A stretch of DNA of 64,000 nucleotides, from assembly GCF_001683335.1 (NCBI RefSeq), contig NZ_CP016201.1, forward strand, positions 2,525,915 through 2,589,914, given 5' to 3'. Of the stretch, positions 51,566 to 59,793 are shown piece after piece (positions within the stretch are counted from its first letter, which is position 1; every line of letters starts with the position of its first letter). The DNA is from Selenomonas sp. oral taxon 126 (GTDB taxonomy: Bacteria > Bacillota > Negativicutes > Selenomonadales > Selenomonadaceae). The notes beneath the pieces were generated by a model that saw only the letters and a list, made by a program, of their open reading frames with translations, searched no databases and was not told the DNA's origin. The position numbers and the translations under genes were made by a program.

Positions 51566-53090
51566 GCAGATACCTCTCTGTCAATTCATCCAGATAGTCA
51601 TGGACAACAGCGGGCGGATCGCCCTCGATTACCGTGTCCGCAAAGTCCTCGTACAATTTTTCGTTCAGCCCGTCCACCAGCACGGAGAGCATCAGCCCCT
51701 CCGCGCGCACCCATGCGAGATCACCATTCGTCAGAAGCGTACGCAGGAGCCGCTGCTCAGGCGCACTCAGTTCTGCCGCCCCCTCCGCTGCGGACAACAT
51801 CTCGGGCTGTGCAGCAACCTCCTCCGCCGCAGGAGGCAAAATCTCAGCAAGCGCCGCAGCTTTGCCCTGTGACGGAGAAAGCAAAGGCATGGGCAGCTCT
51901 TCCTCCACTATAAGGCGCTCCTGCGTTACATCCGCATCCGCACGAATGCGCGCCAGCTGCGAAAAGTCCAGATGCACACGCCGCGCTTCCGCCGCCCGCT
52001 GCTCCGCAACAAAGGCGTCAATCTCCTCACGGATGATCTTCGTCTGCCACTTCTTCAGCTTGGGCGGCTGAATCTCAGCGATACCATAGTGCGCACGCAG
52101 AGCGGCATCCAAACCGCGCAGGAGTGCGCCCAGCCGCTGCGCAGCGCCGTCGGCACGCTCGTAGGAGTGCAGTGTCCAGTAGCCGCTCACACATTCATAG
52201 CGACGCAGAGGATGCATCTGATAGACGCGATCCTGCTCCTCCCCCGAGGGCTGGAATACGGCGGAGGAAAAGAGTCGTACGGGGCTCGTCCGCGCTACGG
52301 CGATGAGATCGGCAAAAAAAGTGACCTGCCGATGCTTTCCGTAGTATTCTGCCACGCGATCCAATATGCGGAGCACGAGTACATTCACATCATCTGTATG
52401 GGCGCGATAGAGCTTCGAACGCTCAAGACGATAGGACGAGAGCACGCAGACAGCAGCCATAACCTCCTCTGCAACGTGCTCCGAACGATGAAGCATCGTG
52501 AGTACCGCATCGTCCTGCTGCCGACACGCACCGTTTCCGCGCACGATGATAAGATCGGGATTCAGCCCGTAATAGATGATGAACTCATTCTCCCACTCCG
52601 CTATATAGCGCACGATCTGCGGATCGAGCTCGCAATATGCCGCGCAGAAATCATGCAGTTTCTCATAGGCATCCTGCGCACTGCTGCATCCGATGAGATG
52701 CAGCAGCTCATAGACATAGAGGGACGCGTAGGACATCCCCCGCTTCTCGATCTGACCGCGCCGAACCGCCGTCCGCCACGTAAAGTAGCCGCGCAGCTCC
52801 GCATCCGAGAGCGAGTCATAAGTAGGGAAATACTGATTGACGACGCCGTGATAGGCATAGTCGTCCTCGTAGTCCGCCATCAGGCGCGCCTGCTTTAGAA
52901 ACAGCTCTGCACGCGACTGCCAGTAATCACGTGAGGTCGTCACCAGAGAACGCATCGCGCCTATCAGCTTCGGTACGGGCTGCGACGGCTTTGCACTCTT
53001 TTGCGGGGCGCGCCGTGGAATTTCTTCATCGCGATACACATGAACCGCAAGCCTATCAAAAAACCTCCTGATCCATTCCTCTGTCACCAC
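51552..53090 (-). CDS. sngA: TerB N-terminal domain protein, Shango SngA candidate
   Basis: About 512 residues. The first ~230 residues match the TerB-N domain (QSRAELFLKQARLMADYEDD, YFTWRTAVRRGQIEKRGMSY, YELLHLIGC). A middle region (about 230-400) and a C-terminal region with a TerB-C-like end (SAPEQRLLRTLLTNGDLAW) follow. The open frame extends upstream, but the part before 53090 crosses the promoter and a terminator. GTG 53090 (or GTG 53087) with GGGGGG eight bases upstream is the likely start. TerB-like proteins are membrane or stress linked; here the partners point to phage defence. Confidence 0.78.
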   Translation of the reverse strand: MVTEEWIRRFFDRLAVHVYRDEEIPRRAPQKSAKPSQPVPKLIGAMRSLVTTSRDYWQSRAELFLKQARLMADYEDDYAYHGVVNQYFPTYDSLSDAELRGYFTWRTAVRRGQIEKRGMSYASLYVYELLHLIGCSSAQDAYEKLHDFCAAYCELDPQIVRYIAEWENEFIIYYGLNPDLIIVRGNGACRQQDDAVLTMLHRSEHVAEEVMAAVCVLSSYRLERSKLYRAHTDDVNVLVLRILDRVAEYYGKHRQVTFFADLIAVARTSPVRLFSSAVFQPSGEEQDRVYQMHPLRRYECVSGYWTLHSYERADGAAQRLGALLRGLDAALRAHYGIAEIQPPKLKKWQTKIIREEIDAFVAEQRAAEARRVHLDFSQLARIRADADVTQERLIVEEELPMPLLSPSQGKAAALAEILPPAAEEVAAQPEMLSAAEGAAELSAPEQRLLRTLLTNGDLAWVRAEGLMLSVLVDGLNEKLYEDFADTVIEGDPPAVVHDYLDELTERYLHGSE

Positions 53091-53130
53091 ACAACACACC
53101 CCCCGTCCGTCTGTTCGATTTACCCCCCCT

Positions 53131-53158
53131 ATTTTACTACGAATCCCCAAAATAGCAA
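53131..53158 (-). promoter_or_regulatory. Promoter of the Shango-like operon
   Basis: Minus strand TTGCTA (53153-53158), 16 bases, TAAAAT (53131-53136), some 40 bases before the start codon. Confidence 0.5.
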
Positions 53159-53167
53159 GTTTTACAA

Positions 53168-53207
53168 GAAAATATGCCTCCCGCCGGGCAGCAGGAGGCA
53201 TATTTTC
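53168..53207 (-). terminator. Terminator between the ABC transporter operon and the Shango-like operon
   Basis: A perfect 14-bp stem GAAAATATGCCTCC/GGAGGCATATTTTC (53168-53181 with 53194-53207) around a 12-base loop; A/T-rich on both sides, so possibly bidirectional. The 174 bases from 53208 to 53381 hold nothing recognisable apart from a small ATGAAAGCA/TGCTTTCAT repeat. Confidence 0.75.
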
Positions 53208-53381
53208 GATAGAGAGAAAGAAATGTAGGGAATGTATGTGAATTCCGCGGAAGGGAAGGCCGCAGAATACGCACCGAAAGTCAAAGAGTATGAAAGCATA
53301 TCTGCTCTTAGTATCTCTTGCTTTCATGGATAATATAACGAAATGGCTTTAGAAGGTCTTGTGAAAGGCGTTAGAACTTAG

Positions 53382-54176
53382 TTAGCTTAGGAGTAGACTG
53401 TCATTAGCGAGCTCGCTGCCCGCCGCCTGCTCGAACATCGACAGGAGGTCGCGCGTCGTGAGCCCCTCCTTCTTCTCCTGCGGCACATCGAAGAGAATGC
53501 GCCCCTCGTGCAGCATGATGAGGCGGTTGCCGTAGCGCAGCGCGTCCTTCATATTGTGCGTAATCATGAGAGTCGTGAGCTGATCCTCCGCGACGATCTG
53601 CTGCGTCAGCTCGAGCACCTTCGCCGCCGTCTTCGGATCAAGCGCAGCCGTATGCTCATCGAGCAGCAGCAGATTCGGCTTCACAAGCGTTGCCATAAGC
53701 AGCGTCAGCGCCTGACGCTGTCCGCCCGAGAGCAGCCCCACGCGCGAGGAGAGGCGATCTTCGAGACCGAGCTTGAGGCGCGCCAGCTTCTCGCGGAACA
53801 CCTCGCGCATCTCGCTCGTCGAGCCCCAGCGCAGCGTCGGCGTCTGCCCGCGCCGTGCGGCAATGGCGAGGTTCTCCTCGATCATCATGCGCGCCGCCGT
53901 CCCCATCATTGGATCTTGGAAAACGCGCCCGATGAACTTCGCACGGCGGTGTTCCGGCCACTTTGTAATGTCCTCGCCCGCGATGGAGATCTTCCCCGTG
54001 TCCACAGAGATTGCCCCCGCGATCGCATTCATCAGCGTCGACTTGCCCGCACCGTTACCGCCGATCACAGTGACGAAATCGCCGGGCTGCAGGTGGAGCG
54101 TGATGCCCGAGAGCGCCTTTTTCTCCGTAATCGTCCCCGGGTTGAACGTCTTTTTGATATCCTCAATGCGCAGCAT
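53382..54176 (-). CDS. ABC transporter ATP-binding protein (TrpZ-like)
   Basis: 264 residues. Walker A VIGGNGAGKSTLMNAIAG (about residues 36-53), signature LLSGGQRQALTLLMA (about 147-161), Walker B LLLLDEHTAALDPKT (about 170-184), H-loop MITHNMKD. The glutamate after the Walker B aspartate is present. It is the last gene of an operon with a ring-forming permease and ABC_sub_bind-type binding proteins, the TrpXYZ arrangement (a transporter for tryptophan or a related solute in streptococci). Overlaps the permease stop (TAATG). Confidence 0.88.
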   Translation of the reverse strand: MLRIEDIKKTFNPGTITEKKALSGITLHLQPGDFVTVIGGNGAGKSTLMNAIAGAISVDTGKISIAGEDITKWPEHRRAKFIGRVFQDPMMGTAARMMIEENLAIAARRGQTPTLRWGSTSEMREVFREKLARLKLGLEDRLSSRVGLLSGGQRQALTLLMATLVKPNLLLLDEHTAALDPKTAAKVLELTQQIVAEDQLTTLMITHNMKDALRYGNRLIMLHEGRILFDVPQEKKEGLTTRDLLSMFEQAAGSELANDSLLLS

Positions 54177-55057
54177 TACTCTGCCCCCTTCTTCATCGCA
54201 TGGTATTTCGACTGAATGAGAGGCAGCGACAGTGCGATTGCAACGAGGATCGCCGTGAAGAGCTTGAGATCATTGGGCGGCATGCCGAGCTGCAAGACGA
54301 TTGCGATGACCGCGCGGTAGACAATCGAGCCGAGCACAACGGAGATCAGCCAGTTCTTGAAGCTGCGCGTGCCGAAGAGCACCTCGCCGATGATAACGGA
54401 GGCGAGACCTATGACGATCGTGCCCGTGCCCATGCCGACATCCGCAAAGCCGTTGCTCTGTGCCACAAGCGCGCCGCAGATGGCAACCAAGCCGTTGGAC
54501 AGGAGAAGTCCCAGAACAATCATGACATCCGTATTGACACCGTTTGCACGGATCATATGCGGGTTCGCGCCCGTCGCACGGATGGCAGTTCCGAGCTCCG
54601 TACCGAAGAACCAATACGTGAGGAGAATCGCCAGCACAACGACGACCGTACCGATGAGGAGGATATTCGTCGCCGCATCCAGCCCCCAGATATTCCACTC
54701 AGTGAACAGCGTTTCCTGCTGCAGGAGCGGGAGATTCGCCTTGCCCATGACGCGCAGATTGATGGAGTACAGCCCGATCATCGTCAAGATACCTGCAAGC
54801 AATGCGGGTATCTTGAGCTTCGTGCAGAAAAAGCCCGTGACAACGCCCGAGATACACCCCGCCGCACAGGCGGCGAGAATCGCCGTCAGCGGCGCGTAGC
54901 CCGCCACAAGCATAGACGCGGCAACGGCAGCGCCCAGCGGGAAGCTGCCCTCCACCGTCAGATCGGCAATATCCAATACGCGATAAGTCAGATAGACGCC
55001 GAGTGCATAGAGTCCCCAGAGGACACCCTGCGCCGCCGTCGCAATGACGAGATCCAT
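54176..55057 (-). CDS. ABC transporter permease (TrpY-like)
   Basis: 293 residues, about eight or nine hydrophobic helices, belonging to the branched-chain amino acid/ribose permease superfamily. Typical stretches: YLTYRVLDIADLTVEGSFPL (about 25-44), LGTAIRATGANPHMIRANGV (about 168-187), and the conserved GLASVIIGEVLFGTRSFKNW. ATG 55057 (MDLVIATAAQG) is preferred to the longer frame because GGGAG precedes it and the upstream part crosses a terminator. Confidence 0.87.
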   Translation of the reverse strand: MDLVIATAAQGVLWGLYALGVYLTYRVLDIADLTVEGSFPLGAAVAASMLVAGYAPLTAILAACAAGCISGVVTGFFCTKLKIPALLAGILTMIGLYSINLRVMGKANLPLLQQETLFTEWNIWGLDAATNILLIGTVVVVLAILLTYWFFGTELGTAIRATGANPHMIRANGVNTDVMIVLGLLLSNGLVAICGALVAQSNGFADVGMGTGTIVIGLASVIIGEVLFGTRSFKNWLISVVLGSIVYRAVIAIVLQLGMPPNDLKLFTAILVAIALSLPLIQSKYHAMKKGAE

Positions 55058-55078
55058 AACGTCACTCCCTAGATTCAG

Positions 55079-55108
55079 AAAAAAAGCGGACACGCTGCGT
55101 GCCCGCTC
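55079..55108 (-). terminator. Hairpin between the binding-protein gene and the permease gene
   Basis: Stem AGCGGACACGC/GTGCCCGCT (55085-55107) followed on the minus strand by seven T. A strong terminator inside the operon would make more binding protein than permease, a common arrangement for ABC importers. Confidence 0.75.
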
Positions 55109-55127
55109 CGCTGTGTTCATTCAATCC

Positions 55128-56120
55128 TTACGGCACAATCGTCGCACCCTCCAGCACATCTGCCGGAATCGTGAGACCGATCTTCTCCGCATTCTTCTTG
55201 TTGATAACCACTGTGAGATCGCGCGCCGTCTCGATCTTCATATCTGCCGGCTTCGCCTTGCCCTCGAGGATATCCGCAGCCATATCGCCCGTCTGAACGC
55301 CGAGCTTGTAGTAGTCAATCCCCTTGGTTGCAAGCCCGCCGGCGGTAACCCCACCGGCAAAGGCGCAAATCACACCTTTTCCTGCGGGATCGGTGACACT
55401 CGTGAGCGTCGGCATCGCCGAGGCAATCACGTTGTCCGTCGGCTCATAGAACACATCGACTTCGTTCACAATGCTCTGCGCCGCCTGCTGGATGTCGTTG
55501 ACCGTCGAGATCGTCGCAACACGCACATTCAGTCCTTTGGACTGGGCGTATTCCGTCATCGCCTTGACCTGAATCTCCGAGTTGATCTCGCTCGAGGAGT
55601 AGATCGTGCCGATCGTCTTCGCATTTGGATAAAGCTTCATCAGGAGGTCGATCTGATCGGCAATCGGTGTGAGATCACTCGTCCCCGTGACGTTGCCGCC
55701 CGGCGCCTCATTCGACTTTACCACCTTTGCGCTCACATAGTCCGTCACCGCCGTGCCGACGACGGGGATATCCTTCGTTGCATTCGCCGCCGACTGCACC
55801 GCAGGGGTCGCAATCGCGCAGATGAGATCCACCTTGTCGCTAATAAAGCGCTGTACGATGTTCTGGAGGTTCGACTGATCCGCCTGTGCATTCTGGCGGT
55901 CAATCGTGAGATTCTTCCCCTCCTCGTAGCCGCGCGCCTTCAGACCGTCCACGAACCCCCGGTTCGCATCGTCGAGTGCGCTGTGCTCCACGAGCTGCAC
56001 AATACCCACTTTATACGTCTTTTCGCCCTTCGCATCCTGCTGTCCGCAGCCTGCCGACGCCAGAATTCCGAGGGCGGCGATGCCAAGTGCGATACATTTT
56101 GTGAGTTTTGTCATCCGCAT
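55128..56120 (-). CDS. ABC transporter substrate-binding lipoprotein (ABC_sub_bind family), copy 2
   Basis: 330 residues with a lipoprotein signal (LGIAALGILASAGCGQQ, Cys about residue 25). The mature domain is of the PF04392-type ABC_sub_bind/TrpX family: YKVGIVQLVEHSALDDANRG at its start and NLTIDRQNAQADQSNLQNIV further on. It is a close tandem copy of the gene at 56144-57139. Its substrate is unknown; an aromatic amino acid is plausible from the TrpX similarity. Confidence 0.88.
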   Translation of the reverse strand: MRMTKLTKCIALGIAALGILASAGCGQQDAKGEKTYKVGIVQLVEHSALDDANRGFVDGLKARGYEEGKNLTIDRQNAQADQSNLQNIVQRFISDKVDLICAIATPAVQSAANATKDIPVVGTAVTDYVSAKVVKSNEAPGGNVTGTSDLTPIADQIDLLMKLYPNAKTIGTIYSSSEINSEIQVKAMTEYAQSKGLNVRVATISTVNDIQQAAQSIVNEVDVFYEPTDNVIASAMPTLTSVTDPAGKGVICAFAGGVTAGGLATKGIDYYKLGVQTGDMAADILEGKAKPADMKIETARDLTVVINKKNAEKIGLTIPADVLEGATIVP

Positions 56121-56143
56121 CGAATCCCCACCTTTACTATTTT

Positions 56144-57139
56144 TCAGTCCACCAGAGTGGCGTCCTTCAGCACGTCCTCCGGAATCGTCAGCCCGAGCTT
56201 TGCCGCATTGCTCTTGCTGATAACGAGCGTCAGATCGCGCGCCGTCTGAATCGGCATATCCGCAGGCTTCGACTTGCCCTCGAGAATGTCCGCCGCCATA
56301 TCGCCCGTCTGAACGCCGAGCTTGTAGTAGTCAATGCCGTACGTCGCGAGGCAGCCGCCCGTCACCATGAACGGCTCAGCGCAGATGACCGCCTTCCCCG
56401 CCGCATCCGTCACGCTCACAAGCGTCGGAATGGAGGAGGAAATGACATTGTCCGTTGGCTCATAGAACACATCTACCTCGCCGACGAGGCTCTGTGCCGC
56501 CTGCTGAATATCGTTGACCGTCGAGACCGTCGCCGCGCGCACCGTCAGCCCCTTCGACTCTGCGTATGCCGTCATCTCCTTGATCTGAATCTCGGAGTTG
56601 ACCTCGCTCGAGGAGTAGATCGTGCCGATCGTCTTTGCGTTCGGATAGAGCTTCATGAGCAGGTCAATCTGCTCATGGATGGGGTTGAGATCGCTCGTCC
56701 CCGTGATATTCGCGCCTGGCTTCTCGTTCGTCTGCGCGAGCTTTGCGCTCACATAGTCCGTGATTGCCGTGCCGACGATGGGGATATCCTTCGTTGCATT
56801 TGCCACGGACTGCGCCGCAGGGGTCGCAATCGCACAGATGAGATCCACCTTGTCGCTGACAAAGCGCTGCGCGATGTTCTGGAGATTCGACTGATCCGCC
56901 TGTGCATTCTGGCGGTCGATCGTGAGATTCTTCCCCTCCTCGTAGCCGCGCGCCTTGAGTCCATCCACGAACCCACGATTCGCCGCATCGAGAGCGTTGT
57001 GCTCGACCAGCTGGACAATGCCGATCTTATACGACTTCTCACCACTTGCCTGCTGATCGCCGCCGCAGCCCGCCGTCACGCCGAGTCCGAGCACCGCAAT
57101 GCCAAAAGCGATGGCTTTCATTGCCGTTGTCATCCGCAT
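56144..57139 (-). CDS. ABC transporter substrate-binding lipoprotein (ABC_sub_bind family), copy 1
   Basis: 331 residues, lipoprotein signal LGLGVTAGCGGDQ. It shares long identical blocks with its neighbour, for example GFVDGLKARGYEEGKNLTID and IGTIYSSSE, but differs in ligand-facing stretches (EPFMVTGGCLATYGIDYY here against AGGVTAGGLATKGIDYY there). Probably a recent duplication with changed or widened specificity. First gene of the operon; a TATAAT box lies at 57185-57190 with no clear -35. Confidence 0.88.
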   Translation of the reverse strand: MRMTTAMKAIAFGIAVLGLGVTAGCGGDQQASGEKSYKIGIVQLVEHNALDAANRGFVDGLKARGYEEGKNLTIDRQNAQADQSNLQNIAQRFVSDKVDLICAIATPAAQSVANATKDIPIVGTAITDYVSAKLAQTNEKPGANITGTSDLNPIHEQIDLLMKLYPNAKTIGTIYSSSEVNSEIQIKEMTAYAESKGLTVRAATVSTVNDIQQAAQSLVGEVDVFYEPTDNVISSSIPTLVSVTDAAGKAVICAEPFMVTGGCLATYGIDYYKLGVQTGDMAADILEGKSKPADMPIQTARDLTLVISKSNAAKLGLTIPEDVLKDATLVD

Positions 57140-57184
57140 CGAATTCCCACCTTTTCTATCGTTTTAATTTTGCAATACTTGTCT

Positions 57185-57190
57185 ATTATA
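57185..57190 (-). promoter_or_regulatory. -10 box of the ABC transporter operon
   Basis: TATAAT on the minus strand, 46 bases before the start at 57139. The -35 region is not recognisable, so an activator may be needed. Confidence 0.4.
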
Positions 57191-57236
57191 CATGGGCATG
57201 ACGAAAAAAGCTAGTAGTGACGCGATGAAAAATGCC

Positions 57237-57281
57237 AAAGGGACTGCTCTCTGAGGCAAAAACCTCGGAAAGCAGTCCCCA
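57237..57281 (-). terminator. Terminator of the suf operon
   Basis: Stem GGGACTGCTCTCTGAGG/CCTCGGAAAGCAGTCCC (57240-57280) with a five-base loop CAAAA, followed on the minus strand by a short T run. Confidence 0.8.
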
Positions 57282-57283
57282 TT

Positions 57284-57736
57284 TTATGACCTTTGTCCTT
57301 CTTTCAGCACATCTTCAAGCGTATGCCATGCGAGTACTGCGCATTTCACACGCGCAGGCATATTCGAGATGTTCTTGAGCGCCACCGCCTCATCCAGCTC
57401 CTCGAGCGCGGCGTCGTCCGTCACCTCGCGCTTGATCATCGAGGTGAAGAGCTGCGCAAGCCGCTCCGCCTCCTCGACCGTCTTGCCACGCATGAGGTCG
57501 ATCATGATGTCCGTGCTCGCCTGCGAGATCGCGCAGCCAACGCCCGTAAAGGCACCGTCTTTAATGATGCCGTCCGCAATCTCAAGCTCGAGCGTGATCT
57601 CATCGCCGCAGCTCGGATTGTGCCCGCGCTCGCGCACGGTCGCCGTCTCGAGTGCCCCCTTGTTCTCGGGCGCACGGCTGTGCTCGCCGATGACCTCCGT
57701 ATAGAGATCACCGAGCGCCGTCCCCTCAGTCGCCAT
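57284..57736 (-). CDS. sufU: Fe-S cluster assembly protein SufU
   Basis: 150 residues. The three conserved cysteines are in NPSCGDEI, GVGCAISQAS and ARVKCAVLAW, as in SufU/IscU; the SufU-type insertion between the second and third Cys is present. In Firmicutes SufU binds zinc and accepts sulfur from SufS. ATG 57736 lies inside the end of sufS. Last gene of the suf operon. Confidence 0.92.
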   Translation of the reverse strand: MATEGTALGDLYTEVIGEHSRAPENKGALETATVRERGHNPSCGDEITLELEIADGIIKDGAFTGVGCAISQASTDIMIDLMRGKTVEEAERLAQLFTSMIKREVTDDAALEELDEAVALKNISNMPARVKCAVLAWHTLEDVLKEGQRS

Positions 57737-58964
57737 AGCCAAGCACCCCCCGAACCTTTTTCAGCGCCTCGATGAACTGATCGACATCCTCATGTGTGTT
57801 GTAAAGATAGAAGCTCGCACGACAGGTCGCATTCTGCCCGAGATAGCGCATGAGCGGCTGCGCGCAGTGATGCCCTGCGCGGATCGCCACGCCGTAGCTG
57901 TCAAGAATCGTCGAAACATCGTGCGGATGGATGTCCTTCACGTTGAACGTGATGATCCCCGTCTTATTATCGCGCGCAGAGTCACAGCCATACAGCTCCA
58001 CAAAGGGCAGTTCCCGCAACTTCGGCAGCGCGTAGGCAAGAAGGTCATGCTCAATCGCCTCAATGCGGTCAAAACCCACCTTCTCGAGATAGTCAATTGC
58101 CGCAATCAGCCCTGACGCGCCGCTGACATTCTGCGTCCCCGCCTCGAACTTTGCGGGCAGCTCCGCATAGGTCGTCTCCTGCTCGCCGACATACTCGATC
58201 ATATCCCCGCCAAAGAGGAACGGCGGCATCGCGTCGAGGATATCATACTTGCCGTAGAGCACGCCGATGCCCATCGGAGAGAGCATCTTATGCCCCGAGA
58301 ATGCAAAGAAGTCCGCATCCATCGCCTGCACATCCACCGCAATATGCGGCACGCTCTGTGAGCCGTCCACGATGATGACCGCCCCGACCGCATGGGCGCG
58401 GTCGGCAATCGCGCGCACATCGTTCACGAGTCCGAGCACGTTGGAGACGTGCGTCACGGCGACGATCTTCGTCTTGTCCGTAATCTTGGACGCAATATCT
58501 GTCGCCGAAAGGTTCCCGTCCTCCTCGATGTAGATGTATTTCAGCACCGCGCCGCGCGCCTTTGCAACGAACTGCCACGGCACAATATTGCTGTGATGCT
58601 CCGAGACCGTGATGACGATCTCATCGCCCTCGCGGATATTCGCACGCCCATAGCTATATGCAACGAGGTTCAGCGCCTCCGTCGCATTCTTCGTAAAGAT
58701 GATCTCCTCCGACCGCGCCGCCCCGATGAACTGCTGCGTGCGTACGCGCGCCGTCTCATAGATATCCGTCGCCTTCACCGAGAGCTCGTAAGCCCCACGA
58801 TGCGGATTCGCGTTGCAGTAGGTGCAGTAGTCGGCGACCGCCTTGATGACGGCCTCCGGCTTCTGCGTCGTCGCACCGTTGTCGAGATAGACAATGGGAC
58901 GACCGTTCATCTTTGTCTGCAGGATCGGGAAATCCTGCAAATACTCGTTATTCCTGCGTTCCAC
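57726..58964 (-). CDS. sufS: Cysteine desulfurase SufS
   Basis: 412 residues, PLP-dependent. Visible: IVYLDNGATTQKPEAV (substrate/PLP region), EHHSNIVPW (PLP-stacking His), FFAFSGHKMLSPMGIGVLYG (PLP lysine in SGHK) and the active cysteine in RAGHHCAQPLMRYLG near the C-terminus. The open frame continues upstream into sufD, but GTG 58964 has GGAG eight bases upstream and matches family length. Confidence 0.93.
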   Translation of the reverse strand: MERRNNEYLQDFPILQTKMNGRPIVYLDNGATTQKPEAVIKAVADYCTYCNANPHRGAYELSVKATDIYETARVRTQQFIGAARSEEIIFTKNATEALNLVAYSYGRANIREGDEIVITVSEHHSNIVPWQFVAKARGAVLKYIYIEEDGNLSATDIASKITDKTKIVAVTHVSNVLGLVNDVRAIADRAHAVGAVIIVDGSQSVPHIAVDVQAMDADFFAFSGHKMLSPMGIGVLYGKYDILDAMPPFLFGGDMIEYVGEQETTYAELPAKFEAGTQNVSGASGLIAAIDYLEKVGFDRIEAIEHDLLAYALPKLRELPFVELYGCDSARDNKTGIITFNVKDIHPHDVSTILDSYGVAIRAGHHCAQPLMRYLGQNATCRASFYLYNTHEDVDQFIEALKKVRGVLGYGD

Positions 58965-59793
58965 CCAAAAGTCTCCTCTCAAGGTAGCTGCCGATCTCCG
59001 CGCGCAGCTCATCACTCTCGATACGCGCCAGCACCGGCTCAAAGGATGCCTCGACGATCAGCTGGTGTGCCGCACGATCATCGAGCCCCCTGCTCATCAG
59101 ATAGAAGAGCTTCTCCTCATCCATCCGCCCGATGCTCACCGCATGGTGTCCGTCCACATCGCCCTCGTGTGAGAGCATGAGCGGCACGCTGCGGTTGCGC
59201 GCATGGGGCGAGAGGATCATGACCTCCTCGTCCTCCTTGCCGACCGAGCCTCGCGCGCCCTGCACGAAGTCGAGCGTGCCGCGGAACGTCTTGACACTGC
59301 GACCCAGGAGTGCACCGCGTACCTGCATATTCGCATCCGTGCGCCGCCCCTCCTGCCGTATGACATAGTTCAGATCGATCTTGCGCGTATCGTCGCCAAA
59401 GTAGAGCCCCCAGACATCCGCACGCGCCTCATCGCCCGCCAGCGTCACGCGCAGCTCCGACGCCGTATGTGCCGCGCCCGCCTCGACCAGCGTGCAGGAG
59501 AAGAGCCCCCCCCGCGCCACATTTGCATGAATGCGGCTCGCCGCAGGTGCGTCCGTCGGTGCGAACTGGATGTACGTGAGCGAGGCTTCCGCCCCCTCCG
59601 CAACATCCACATAGATCTCCTGTGCGCCGTTTTCGCGCAGCTCCACAACATGCTGCACGCGCTCCCCTGCCGCCGCAGAGAGGCGTATCTTATCTCTTGT
59701 ATCCGCAAGCCTCGCAGGCATGGGGAGATCGTTGACCCCCAGCCAGCGCCATGTCGGCATGGGGATACGGCTGAATACGTCCTGCATTGCCAT
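58948..59793 (-). CDS. sufD: Fe-S cluster assembly protein SufD (short form)
   Basis: 281 residues, against about 420-440 for the E. coli SufD. The beta-helix core and the C-terminal motif are kept (SPHARNRSVPLMLSHEGDVDGHHAVSIG and LFYLMSRGLDD), while the N-terminal helical part is much reduced. SufD joins SufB and SufC in the SufBC2D scaffold. TGATG overlap with sufB. Confidence 0.88.
   Translation of the reverse strand: MAMQDVFSRIPMPTWRWLGVNDLPMPARLADTRDKIRLSAAAGERVQHVVELRENGAQEIYVDVAEGAEASLTYIQFAPTDAPAASRIHANVARGGLFSCTLVEAGAAHTASELRVTLAGDEARADVWGLYFGDDTRKIDLNYVIRQEGRRTDANMQVRGALLGRSVKTFRGTLDFVQGARGSVGKEDEEVMILSPHARNRSVPLMLSHEGDVDGHHAVSIGRMDEEKLFYLMSRGLDDRAAHQLIVEASFEPVLARIESDELRAEIGSYLERRLLGGTQE

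Noticed and set aside
53288..53326. ATGAAAGCA/TGCTTTCAT hairpin as a terminator of the ABC operon
   Set aside because: The loop is long and no T-run follows; the strong hairpin at 53168-53207 is a better candidate.
57140..57283. T-box or tryptophan attenuator before the TrpX-like genes
   Set aside because: The only strong hairpin belongs to the suf operon end; no T-box sequence or specifier loop is visible in the 46-base leader after the -10 box.
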